Source: Priapulus caudatus
Taxonomy: Eukaryota > Priapulida > Priapulimorpha > Priapulimorphida > Priapulidae
Direction: 5' to 3'
Length of the DNA stretch: 39,210 nt
Assembly (NCBI RefSeq): GCF_000485595.1
Contig: NW_014577461.1
Location: forward strand, 36,024-75,233
Positions 23,801-29,861 of this stretch are shown piece after piece (position 1 is the stretch's first letter; each line of letters starts with the position of its first letter). Position numbers and translations under genes: made by a program. The notes under the pieces are model-generated. The model had not been told where the DNA came from and searched no databases. It worked only from the letters and a program-made list of their open reading frames with translations.

Positions 23801-26800
23801 AGGCATCTAGGAAGCCAGTACTCCGCGAGTGCTCGCAACACTGAGTTTTGCATTTCTCGCCGCCAGTCGGCGCTGCGATGCGGTCTCGATGGTTTCGCAT
23901 CTACGGCATGTTTTGGCGCGAAGTCATCGTCTTCTTTTCCGGTCCGGTACGCTATAGTGAAGAAAGTTCGTTGTTTTACTTTCTCATTAAACTAATTTTT
24001 TTCTTAATTTTCTCATGTTTTTTTTTATTGTGAAATTTAACCTTTCTTACCGACGAACATTTGTGAAGCGTTTCGATGAAACAATCATTATATATACAGG
24101 CCCGTAGCCAGGGGGGGTTCGGGGGGTTCGAACGAACCCCCCCCCGAGCCCCTCCCCCAACGCAAAAAATTTTTTTTTTGTAAAATTTAGTCAAGAATTT
24201 CACCTCAGGTCGCTCCATTTTCAGTGTAACTAATTTGCGAAAACTCTCCATCGGTGCGGGAGGGTAGAACAGTGCAACATCCGCCCCTCCCACACCCCTC
24301 CCCCCGCTCTCCGCATTGTGCTCCATCGCCTGTCGCTTCGCGCACCGAGCAGGGCCGTGTACACGGGGGCTCCAGGGAGTGCGACCCCCTTGCTCCGCGC
24401 AGAAAACTGCATGCTGAGGGGTGTAATTTACCACAATTTTCTGGGGAGGGCCCCCAACCCGCCCCTTGCCCGTTCGCTCCTCACTATGGTTACGTTTCAG
24501 AACCCCCCCTGCGTACAAATCCTGACACGCCTCCTGCCCGAGCAATTGCCAACATTGAAAAACGAACCCCCCCCCCAATAGAAGCTGGCCTACGGGGCCT
24601 GAATATACATTGCCTGTGTAATTGCACAAACGATGTAACGCGTGTCTTAATAACTGCAAAGTTCTGTTGATTGAAAAGACATAAAAAGTACGAAATTGAT
24701 GATAAACGTTAATAACTAATAATATGCTAAACAATTAGTGAGGCCGTTATTTGCGAATGAAGGAAAGCCCGTAGAGTGCGCACAACGTTGTAACCTCGCT
24801 TGCGGAGCGCAGGGTCTGGGCGCGACACACTTGCCGATTCCACCCTCGAATATATTATATATACTCCGTACGTACCGAAAGTAGCTATTTGCGCTGCGGC
24901 GTCTGCAACGTAGTGTCGACGCGTCGCGCATGCTGCAGTCGTGGCCCATAATGCGGATGAGGTGTGCTCTCCGTGACGCTCATCCCCATCCCGTCCGTCG
25001 TAGGCACGGCAACGTTCGTTGGCCAGCTGGGGGGACGAAGTGCGGCTCTGCACGCCACTCGCCTTTACGCTTCAAGCAACACGCAGATATAAACTCAGAG
25101 ATAAACTGAGATATTAACAGAGATATAATCAGAGATAACTGACCATATAACAGGATATAAATCAGAGATAACTGAGATATAAGACAGAGATATAAATCAG
25201 AGATAACTGAGAATAATAAAGCAGAGATATACAATCTAAAGATAACTGAGATATAACAGAGATAGTACAATCAGCAAGATAACTGAGATTCAACAGAGAT
25301 ATAAATCAGAGATAACTGAGATATAACAGAGATATAAATCAGAGATAACTGAGATATAACAGAGATATAAATCAGAGATAACTGAGATATAACAGAGATA
25401 TAAATCAGAGATGACTGAGATATAACAGAGATAACAGAGATATAACAGAGAGATAAACAGAGATGAGACATAAGATTAATTTAACAACAACAAAAAACAC
25501 GTGAATATTACCGCCCGACGGCGACTGATGTAACAACAACAATTATAATACGTCTTCAAGATGTAATCTCTGAGTAAACTCACGGATTAGTGCGGCGTGG
25601 CGAGTTACGGGGATTAAGTACGGTCCCTCGCCATTTAAAGGTTATTATGTGCCTGTGGGCACTATGCGTGGTTACGTGATTAATTTTGATCTATACGAAC
25701 CAGAACGCTGAAGTTTGTAACAGAGGAGGTAGTCGACATACAGTTCGGATGCAAAAAAGAAAGGTAGACGATTCTTTAACAGCCATCTCAACACTAAGTT
25801 ATTCTCTACCTATATAACACAAATCAACAAATCAACACTAAGTTATATTATCTACCGTACCTATATAACACAAATCAACAAATCAATATTATTATGTATT
25901 ATGTAAATAATATATTTATGTACTACTAATATAATTATGTATAGGTATTCTCTACCTATAAAACACGAATCAACAAATCAACATTAAGTTATTCTCTACA
26001 TAATTATATAACACAAATAAACAAAATTAATAAACACTAAGTTATTCTCTACCTATATATATAACACACAAATAAACACCAAGTTACTCTCTACCAATAT
26101 AATACACGCAAACAAAACGTTGTAATAACACTGTGCAAACATTGTGCTGACGCTATAATCGGCTGACCTGTAGCTATATAGGAGTGAGATTTTTTGGCGA
26201 TGATTAGTAAGTCATCCATTTGTCGTCTAATTAACCATTGTAGCTAACAATAATCGCTAATAATAGATCTAATAATATATTTAATAATAATGGCTAATAA
26301 TAATAATAATAATGTGGAGATTTCAGGCGGGATGACGTCATACAATCAGAGACCAGTTCAACAGCAACAGAGATAGAAAGTTCCCCTAGCGACAGGTAGA
26401 AAGTTTTCCCCAACGACACAGACAAGAGCGGTGGAGGGGGTGCCATAGCTACGTACAGATGTGGGAGGTAAGGGAGTTGCGCCACCATGTACACGCATGA
26501 GGCGAGGGAGTTGCACCGGCCGAGAACGTGGCGGACAGAGGGGGGGGGGGTGCGACGCTCGGACATATACTGGACCAAGGGAGTTGCATCACCCGTACAC
26601 GTGTTAAGCGAGGGGGTGACAACGGCCAGGCACCGGAGGCATGTGAGAGGGAGGCACTGCCCGGATCCTACGTTACCGCAGGGTCCTATATAAGCAGCCA
26701 AGATCCAACGGTAAAGACAGTCGGTCTTCGGACGGCCACGAACGAATGAACGAACGAACGAACGCGCTCGAGAGAGAGCGCACACACACCGTCGGAGGGA

Positions 26801-28055
26801 GAGCCACCCACGAGCAGGACGACCCCCGAGAAGGTATATCCTATACTAAGGGAGGGACGCGGAGGTATAGCCTACCCCGGACAGGGAGACACACTACCAA
26901 CCCACGAACTCGCGCCGAGCCGCGGAGCACACGACGGGGAGAGACAGACGAGGAGCGGCGCCGGGGACTACAATATTAACCCGTAGAATAAGAGAGCAGT
27001 TAAACGTGTAATAACCTAACGAGGTAACGTAAACGTGACATGAGTAATATATATAATATATATATCTATACGCAATATTTGAGACACGTGCAGTGAATGT
27101 TATTCGTATACGATGAATAAAACCATCCGTTGTATAAAGACTATCTAAGGACTTGCGTTCATTTCACGCTGGCGTTTTTCTTACTACTGCATGCATCACC
27201 GTCCTGCCTTCACGGTAGGAGCGGAAAATGACCTCGACACAAATAAATTACACGTGCTAACCACAGCACGTGTGAAAGTCCAGTGTGGCCACCCCTAGGG
27301 CAACTACAAGAATAATAATCCCACTTTCAACGCTATTATTTAAAAAAAACGAAGGTATTCCCAAAACGTACTTGTATTGTCTGTTGCGAGAGAAGCGGAC
27401 AAAACTGAAACGTTTGTGTCGAAAATCGTAAGAAGATCTTCTGACCAAATACCTAAAAGGTGGAAACAACACGGATGAAAGGTCATTAAACGATATAATT
27501 GCAGATATTTAGTGTTACACGTGCGTTTATTGGTACATAGATTTACTATGGAGACAACTGGCAATACCTAATATTGATTTTGGTTTGATCACTGATTGAT
27601 TTGTGGCGTATATAATTTCCACAATCATTGACGCCATATTCATTGCTGCGATCATTGACGCAATCATTGATACGATCATTGACGCAAACATTGACGGAAA
27701 TATTGACGCAATCATTGACGCAATCATAGATGCAATCATTGATGCGTATCATTTATGCCAGCATTGACGGAATCGTGGATGCAATCATTGACGCAATCAT
27801 TGACGCAATAATGAATGCCATCATTGACGCAATCATTGACGCAATAATGAATGCCATCATTGACGCAATAATGAATGCCATCATTGACGCATATCACTTT
27901 ATGCATAATGTTATTGAATATACATATACGCGAGGTCATATCCTATCGTATACGCCTGGGTCGATCTGTTCTCACCGGTAGCGACAAAAACACGTTGAGA
28001 TAATCCACAAACGTCTTGTCAGCCAGAAAGTTCTTCAGCTGAGATTCGCATGCAA
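9702..28055 (-). CDS. RGS22: RGS22-like gene, multi-exon, with duplicated middle block
   Basis: RGS22 is a large protein with several RGS folds, expressed mainly in testis and ciliated tissue (family knowledge). The match rests on order and motifs: an N-terminal [10 protein letters not shown] exon, an IRLWHDLQ exon, an [11 protein letters not shown] exon with an acidic linker, [14 protein letters not shown], then EFFKRFLAQ...[11 protein letters not shown], then [20 protein letters not shown] and a C-terminal helix exon. Where exons are intact, splice sites are GT-AG and phases agree from 19,177 to 15,735, on to 20,538 as the intact version of the next exon, then from 14,405 to 13,294, and from 11,450 to the stop at 9,702-9,704. 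No exons were recognised between 25,026 and 27,976, so much of the expected N-terminal half is missing. Exons occur twice because of the tandem block. Neither copy is intact throughout. Confidence 0.72.
10361..10494 (-). CDS. RGS22: RGS22-like penultimate exon
   Basis: 134 nt, acceptor CATAG, donor GTTAGT. It encodes [13 protein letters not shown] followed by [20 protein letters not shown]. Phase matches both neighbours (2+1 upstream, 1+2 downstream). The helix-rich C-terminal segment follows the last RGS fold. Confidence 0.7.
10620..10820. repeat. Degenerate TTCG/TTCA tetranucleotide repeat
   Basis: About 200 bp of imperfect GTTCGTTC, CATTCATT and GTTTGTTT units in an intron of the RGS22-like gene. 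Non-coding. Confidence 0.7.
10976..11100 (-). CDS. RGS22: RGS22-like exon, end of last RGS fold
   Basis: 125 nt, acceptor ACACAAG, donor GTAAGG. It encodes [16 protein letters not shown] and then [17 protein letters not shown], which matches the last helices of the C-terminal RGS fold of RGS22 as I recall it. It is in phase with both neighbouring exons. Confidence 0.75.
11312..11450 (-). CDS. RGS22: RGS22-like exon within last RGS fold
   Basis: 139 nt, acceptor TTACACAG, donor GTGAGA. It encodes [17 protein letters not shown] and then [20 protein letters not shown]. This is the helix region that follows the FW signature of an RGS fold. The internal ATG at its start is not an initiator, because the upstream splice acceptor and domain continuity argue otherwise. 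Confidence 0.75.
11500..11670. repeat. (CA)n/(CG)n alternating purine-pyrimidine tract
   Basis: About 170 bp of CA, CG and ACGC dinucleotide repeats in an intron of the RGS22-like gene. Open frames in all six frames here are artefacts. Confidence 0.9.
12060..12172. repeat. (CT)n microsatellite
   Basis: An uninterrupted (CT)n run of about 60 bp preceded by imperfect CT repeats, in an intron of the RGS22-like gene. Confidence 0.9.
12300..12465 (-). pseudogene. RGS22: Possible broken RGS22-like exon (last RGS fold, first half)
   Basis: A candidate bounded by an acceptor GCTCGGCAG and a donor GTACGG. One frame reads ARLHIEFW, resembling the FW signature of RGS folds, followed at once by TGA; another frame starts [15 protein letters not shown]. 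No single frame gives both the incoming and outgoing phase, so if it is the exon it is frame-broken, either in the genome or in the consensus. Position and order fit the exon needed upstream of 11,450. Confidence 0.35.
13154..13294 (-). CDS. RGS22: RGS22-like exon with one frame break
   Basis: Acceptor TTTTGCAG, donor GTGAGT. It reads [18 protein letters not shown], continues to KFKSLR, and then meets TGA. Dropping one base near 13,190 would reopen the frame to the strong donor, so a single-base insertion is likely. Incoming phase 0 fits the exon at 13,961-14,057. Confidence 0.5.
13380..13480. repeat. AT-rich (TA)n-like tract
   Basis: Nearly pure A/T over about 100 bp with repeated TATATA and TTAATTAA strings. 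Intronic. Confidence 0.8.
13585..13829. mobile_element. Foldback MITE with CCCTAA core, family 1 copy 2
   Basis: 245 bp, clearly related to the element in the Derlin-1 intron: it shares the AGTCTATGTCCCC terminus, the TCCACTA...CGAGTCTAGGGAG block, the central CTAACCCTAACCCAACCC tract and the right arm. The direct 9-bp repeat TGTAGTATG flanks it (13,576-13,584 and 13,830-13,838). The right arm is shorter than in copy 1. No coding capacity. Confidence 0.85.
13961..14057 (-). CDS. RGS22: RGS22-like exon, block copy A
   Basis: 97 nt, donor GTGAGT. It encodes [18 protein letters not shown]. Phase is consistent with the exon on each side within copy A (TG joined to G gives Trp upstream; phase 0 into 13,294). 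The copy B counterpart (19,351-19,444) is 94 nt with a changed C-terminal reading. Confidence 0.55.
14315..14405 (-). CDS. RGS22: RGS22-like exon, block copy A
   Basis: 91 nt, acceptor ATTGTCAG, donor GTAGGA. It encodes [19 protein letters not shown] and continues open. The copy B counterpart (19,684-19,767) is 84 nt and meets a stop, so copy A looks like the better version here. Confidence 0.5.
15019..15228 (-). pseudogene. RGS22: RGS22-like exon, frame-broken copy A
   Basis: The counterpart of the intact 191-nt exon at 20,348-20,538. Here the same splice-bounded interval is 210 nt, with extra bases scattered through it, and no frame stays open across it. Confidence 0.65.
15480..15700. repeat. 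(GT)n/(GC)n alternating tract, copy A
   Basis: Blocks of GT repeats alternate with blocks of GC repeats, then GTGC/GTAC repeats. The partner tract is at about 20,685-20,950. Intronic; open frames here are artefacts. Confidence 0.9.
15735..15939 (-). CDS. RGS22: RGS22-like linker exon, block copy A
   Basis: 205 nt. The acceptor is the second of two AGs (CTTCAGCCAG), chosen because it alone preserves phase. It encodes [20 protein letters not shown] and ends [13 protein letters not shown] joined to the next exon. No recognised domain; it lies before an RGS fold. Copy B (20,988-21,192) has the same length. Confidence 0.62.
16075..16330. repeat. Hexamer-based AGTGAC/AGTAAC minisatellite, copy A
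   Basis: Imperfect six-base repeats of AGTGAC, AGTAAC and CATTGCT spacers. The partner is at about 21,325-21,580 with nearly the same unit order. Asp/Ser-rich and Thr/Val-rich open frames here come from the repeat and are not genes. Confidence 0.9.
16681..16885. repeat. 102-bp direct repeat, two units (copy A)
   Basis: Units begin ATGGCTGTCCGGAA at 16,683 and 16,785, a 102-bp period. Copy B has three units starting near 21,932, 22,034 and 22,136. Intronic. Confidence 0.85.
16994..17153 (-). CDS. RGS22: RGS22-like exon, block copy A
   Basis: 160 nt, acceptor CGTGGCAG, donor GTGGCG. It encodes [20 protein letters not shown] and then [16 protein letters not shown], a charged helical segment. 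Phase 0 in and phase 1 out agree with the neighbours. Copy B (22,345-22,504) has the same length. Confidence 0.6.
17204..17525. repeat. (GT)n and (ATC)n tracts, copy A
   Basis: A GT/GTGC tract is followed by about 240 bp of ATC/ACC trinucleotide repeats directly next to the donor site of the large RGS22-like exon. His-rich and Met/Val-rich open frames here are artefacts. Confidence 0.9.
17528..18663 (-). CDS. RGS22: RGS22-like large exon with octapeptide repeats, block copy A
   Basis: 1,136 nt, acceptor TTCATTATAG, donor GTAAGG. In order it encodes [20 protein letters not shown] plus LPRCLLHQ (end of an RGS fold), an acidic linker with [12 protein letters not shown], eight 8-residue repeats of the TKHGAAYV type (24-bp DNA unit, about 17,932-18,120), and [18 protein letters not shown] (start of the next RGS-like fold). 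It ends SSQDAVSE. Copy B has seven repeat units and is exactly 24 nt shorter. The repeat sits in a likely disordered linker. Confidence 0.72.
19047..19177 (-). CDS. RGS22: RGS22-like exon, first RGS-like fold, block copy A
   Basis: 131 nt, acceptor CTCCCCCAG, donor GTACGT. It encodes [20 protein letters not shown] and then [20 protein letters not shown]. The LWHDL segment corresponds to the FW/LW signature of an RGS fold. The copy B counterpart (24,876-25,026) is 151 nt and frame-broken. Confidence 0.65.
19351..19444 (-). CDS. RGS22: RGS22-like exon, block copy B
   Basis: 94 nt, the counterpart of 13,961-14,057. It begins with the same [16 protein letters not shown], then reads differently because of compensating small indels. 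It is open, but the upstream exon in this copy is frame-broken. Confidence 0.45.
19684..19767 (-). pseudogene. RGS22: RGS22-like exon, frame-broken copy B
   Basis: 84 nt versus 91 nt in copy A (14,315-14,405). After ISHL the frame meets a stop. The splice sites GTCAG and GTAGG are retained. Confidence 0.5.
20348..20538 (-). CDS. RGS22: RGS22-like exon, second RGS fold, intact copy B
   Basis: 191 nt, acceptor TTTCTCGCAG, donor GTAAGC. It encodes [20 protein letters not shown], then [20 protein letters not shown] and [16 protein letters not shown]. The order of helices matches an RGS fold: EFFKRFL in the early helix, an FINAIEE position where FW usually lies, and the later SIQRRFF helix. The usual Trp of the FW signature is replaced. 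Phase fits the exon at 20,988-21,192. Confidence 0.72.
20685..20950. repeat. (GT)n/(GC)n alternating tract, copy B
   Basis: The partner of 15,480-15,700, with different GT and GC run lengths. Intronic. Confidence 0.9.
20988..21192 (-). CDS. RGS22: RGS22-like linker exon, block copy B
   Basis: 205 nt, with the same length and the same reading as 15,735-15,939 in copy A, ending RPPRPK. The acceptor was chosen for phase. Confidence 0.6.
21325..21580. repeat. Hexamer-based minisatellite, copy B
   Basis: The partner of 16,075-16,330, with AGTGAC/AGTAAC units in nearly the same order. Confidence 0.9.
21932..22240. repeat. 102-bp direct repeat, three units (copy B)
   Basis: Units start near 21,932, 22,034 and 22,136. 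Copy A has two. The extra unit is one of the few large differences in the central part of the block. Confidence 0.85.
22345..22504 (-). CDS. RGS22: RGS22-like exon, block copy B
   Basis: 160 nt, with the same reading and phase as 16,994-17,153 ([17 protein letters not shown]). Confidence 0.6.
22543..22838. repeat. (GT)n and (ATC)n tracts, copy B
   Basis: The partner of 17,204-17,525, shorter by several trinucleotide units. His-rich and Ile/Thr-rich open frames are artefacts. Confidence 0.9.
22840..23951 (-). CDS. RGS22: RGS22-like large exon, block copy B
   Basis: 1,112 nt, homologous to 17,528-18,663. It has seven octapeptide repeat units instead of eight, including variant units KHDAAHV and NDGAASV. 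The length difference of 24 nt is exactly one unit. Other differences are scattered substitutions, for example DDDDDDY for DDDDDGY. Frame and splice sites are intact. Confidence 0.7.
24097..24601. mobile_element. hAT-like non-autonomous element inserted in block copy B
   Basis: 505 bp. The termini are CAGGCCCGTAGCCAG and, read inward from the other end, CAGGCCCCGTAGGCCAG, so it has imperfect terminal inverted repeats. Next to the left terminus is GGGGGGTTCGAACGAACCCC, a palindrome. The sequence is G/C-tract rich and has no convincing protein. Block copy A at about 18,800-18,815 has the uninterrupted site. The flanks suggest a short AT-rich duplication (ATATA on both sides). Assignment to hAT is by terminus style only. 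Confidence 0.75.
24876..25026 (-). pseudogene. RGS22: RGS22-like exon, frame-broken copy B
   Basis: 151 nt versus 131 nt for the intact copy at 19,047-19,177. Extra bases are scattered through it; no frame remains open. Confidence 0.6.
25078..25470. repeat. 33-bp minisatellite
   Basis: A tandem repeat of CAGAGATAACTGAGATATAA plus CAGAGATATAAAT, about ten units, the left ones more degenerate. Tyr/Ser/Ile-rich minus-strand open frames over it are artefacts. At the end of block copy A (19,215-19,266) only about one and a half units remain. Confidence 0.9.
25790..26115. repeat. Imperfect tandem repeat of about 45 bp
   Basis: Repeats of AACACTAAGTTATTCTCTAC and CTATATAACACAAATCAACA, with variable spacing, about six units. 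AT-rich, non-coding, in the RGS22-like region between recognised exons. Confidence 0.8.
26313..27241 (+). mobile_element. Candidate solo LTR
   Basis: 929 bp starting TGTGG and ending CACA, flanked by AATAA on both sides (26,308-26,312 and 27,242-27,246). Internally it has a TATATAA box near 26,689 and, about 420 bp later, an AATAAA polyadenylation signal at about 27,117, in the order expected for the U3-R-U5 of an LTR retrotransposon. No gag or pol coding was seen on either side, hence solo. The left flank is an AAT microsatellite, so the 5-bp duplication alone is weak evidence. Confidence 0.5.
27605..27900. repeat. 12/15-bp minisatellite (ATCATTGACGCA units)
   Basis: About twenty units of ATCATTGACGCA and ATAATGAATGCC. 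Repetitive open frames on both strands come from the period being a multiple of three. Confidence 0.9.
27976..28055 (-). CDS. RGS22: RGS22-like N-terminal exon
   Basis: 80 nt, acceptor CCTCCTACAG, donor GTGAGA. It encodes [20 protein letters not shown] and then VFLSLP. It resembles the N-terminal segment of RGS22 that reads DYFN-FLSLP in vertebrates, as I recall it. The initiating exon upstream was not identified. No exon was recognised between this one and 25,026. Confidence 0.65.
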
Positions 28056-29041
28056 CTGTAGGAGGTAAGGGCAAAAACGACACGCGGTTTTTATTAATTA
28101 TACGAAGTACGCATGCAGAAGTGGAAATCATTTGCGACACGTGGCATCATTGCGTCATAAATTAAGGTAAACTATACACTGATACAATACAATAATGATT
28201 TGAGTTGTCTGTTTTACTGTCTAATAATTTATAACTACCAGTAAAATATATAGAATTTCATACCTGTTTCGATTGATGCTGGGTAGGCGCTCATTGTTTA
28301 GTTCCGTTTTAATATGAATGCATGCCTATTATTATATGTATATGTATGTTTGGTGTTTAAGGCGCGCACCATGCGGGTTGCCCTTTATAGCGCAAAAATA
28401 TTTTGAGTAGCATAATTATTGTTGAGTAGTAGTCGTTGTTAGCAATTGTTTCCATGGTGCCCTTCACGACAATAACGTGTACTTATCATGGGCGGATGAA
28501 AATCTAGACAAATTAATCTACAATATGTGCCGTAGACTTAGAGAAATGCCGTCGCCAATGTTAAATTTCATACAAAATACAGTTGCCATAAGCATGCTTG
28601 GGGACCATTTTTTTCTGGGACTATTGGTCCCTGATACTTTTACGCATGGTAAAATTCTTATGACAGTCTATTTGTAAATGTAGTTCCAAATGCTTACGTC
28701 ATCGCTCAGCGCTGCTATCTTGTTATTCATCCACAAGGACCTATATCTTCTATCGATCACTTTACTTATAAATTTACGTAACTCTTTACACGCAGTTTCT
28801 GCTATAAGATAGCGAAGAATGCGAATAAAATTTTATCTACATAAAATATTTACACATATACAATATAGTTTTTTGATAACGAAGCTATAATATCCAGATT
28901 ATTCCGCCGCCTAGGCGACTGAAATGTGGTGTGTTGTTCGGCCCTAGTTACCGAGCAAACTCTCTGTTGTGTTTATTTCGATCCATATATCGGCAGAGCT
29001 TCAGTTGTTCATCGTGTTGTCAAACGAAAGTGCATCTTGTC
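28056..29041. promoter_or_regulatory. Putative divergent promoter region between RGS22-like gene and CFAP20
   Basis: About 1 kb between the first recognised minus-strand exon and the CFAP20 start. It should hold the 5' end of the RGS22-like gene and the CFAP20 5' UTR. A TTACGTCA (CRE/ATF-like) site lies near 28,693. Two RFX-like sites are seen, at 28,582-28,596 and 28,947-28,959. Promoter activity is inferred from gene arrangement. Confidence 0.45.
28947..28959. promoter_or_regulatory. RFX X-box candidate upstream of CFAP20
   Basis: GTTACC-G-AGCAAA compared with the X-box GTNRCC-N(0-3)-RGYAAC: 11 of 12 defined positions match. It ends 83 bp before the CFAP20 ATG. RFX factors drive ciliary genes through such sites (established). 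A weaker site, GTTGCC-ATA-AGCATG (10 of 12), is at 28,582-28,596. Confidence 0.5.
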
Positions 29042-29829
29042 ATGTTCAAGAACACATTTCAGAGTGGATTTCTATCAATACTTTATAGTATTGGCAGTAA
29101 ACCTCTTCAGATATGGGACAAAAAGGTAAATCGATCAAATTTCTTCACTAGGCGCCGTCGGAGTGTTCACTGTTGTTTGTGTCGCAAACACTGTCACTGA
29201 CAGTCACACAATAACCTCATGACCTTTAATTGTTCTACCTGCTATACACAGTATCACTATCACTGTACCAGTAACAGCCCACGCAGCCTGACCTAGTAAC
29301 AGTGTAACAGTAACACGTCTGTGGAGTATGGTGTAGTACTAGTACTAGCGCCATGCGGTCCTACTTCAGGACCCCCATTGCCCATACATCAACTACGCCA
29401 CTGGCACTTGTTCACCTCTGACAAACTGTTTCCTGCAGAAGTAAAGGAGCTACCTAATGGTAAAGTAAAATAGTGGGATGAAAATATGGGTAGTGGCTAC
29501 TATAGTGCGCACACAATTAACCTATACCTAAGCCCAGGCTAATAAACTACGCTGTGGCTATATGCAGGGCAGCCGGGCACGGTCTTCGATTTCCTAAATG
29601 CCCGGCAGTTCCTGACCCTAACCCTAACCCTAACACTAACCCTTATTTACTTGAGATAATGCTGAAAATAAAAAACTGCCGGGCATTTAGGAAATCGAAA
29701 ACCGTGCCCGGCAGTAGTCAGATATATGCCGGCTGCCGGGCATATAGCCACTCTGAATAAACTATGCCACTTGTCGACTTATGACGAACCTATATATATG
29801 TGTGTGTGTGTGCGTGTGTGCGCGTGCGC

Positions 29830-29861
<32 letters not shown>

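Larger units (their letters stand above)
19273..25080. repeat. Tandem block copy B (5.8 kb)
   Basis: The second copy of the block, directly abutting copy A with a junction near 19,268-19,276. Its extra length is mostly the 505-bp insertion at 24,097-24,601. It carries the same exon series as copy A. The right edge grades into a 33-bp minisatellite that copy A has for only about 1.5 units. Confidence 0.9.

Noticed and set aside
23976-24734. 252-codon minus-strand open frame
   Set aside because: It runs across the boundaries of the 505-bp insertion and has no recognisable domain; the G/C-tract composition explains the lack of stops.
27605-27900. CRISPR-like regular repeat
   Set aside because: There are no unique spacers, units are only 12-15 bp, and the setting is a eukaryotic intron.
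28443-28466. ATG in good context (CACCATGG, minus strand) as the RGS22 start
   Set aside because: No donor site follows in a phase that joins the exon at 27,976-28,055, so the start exon is left unassigned.
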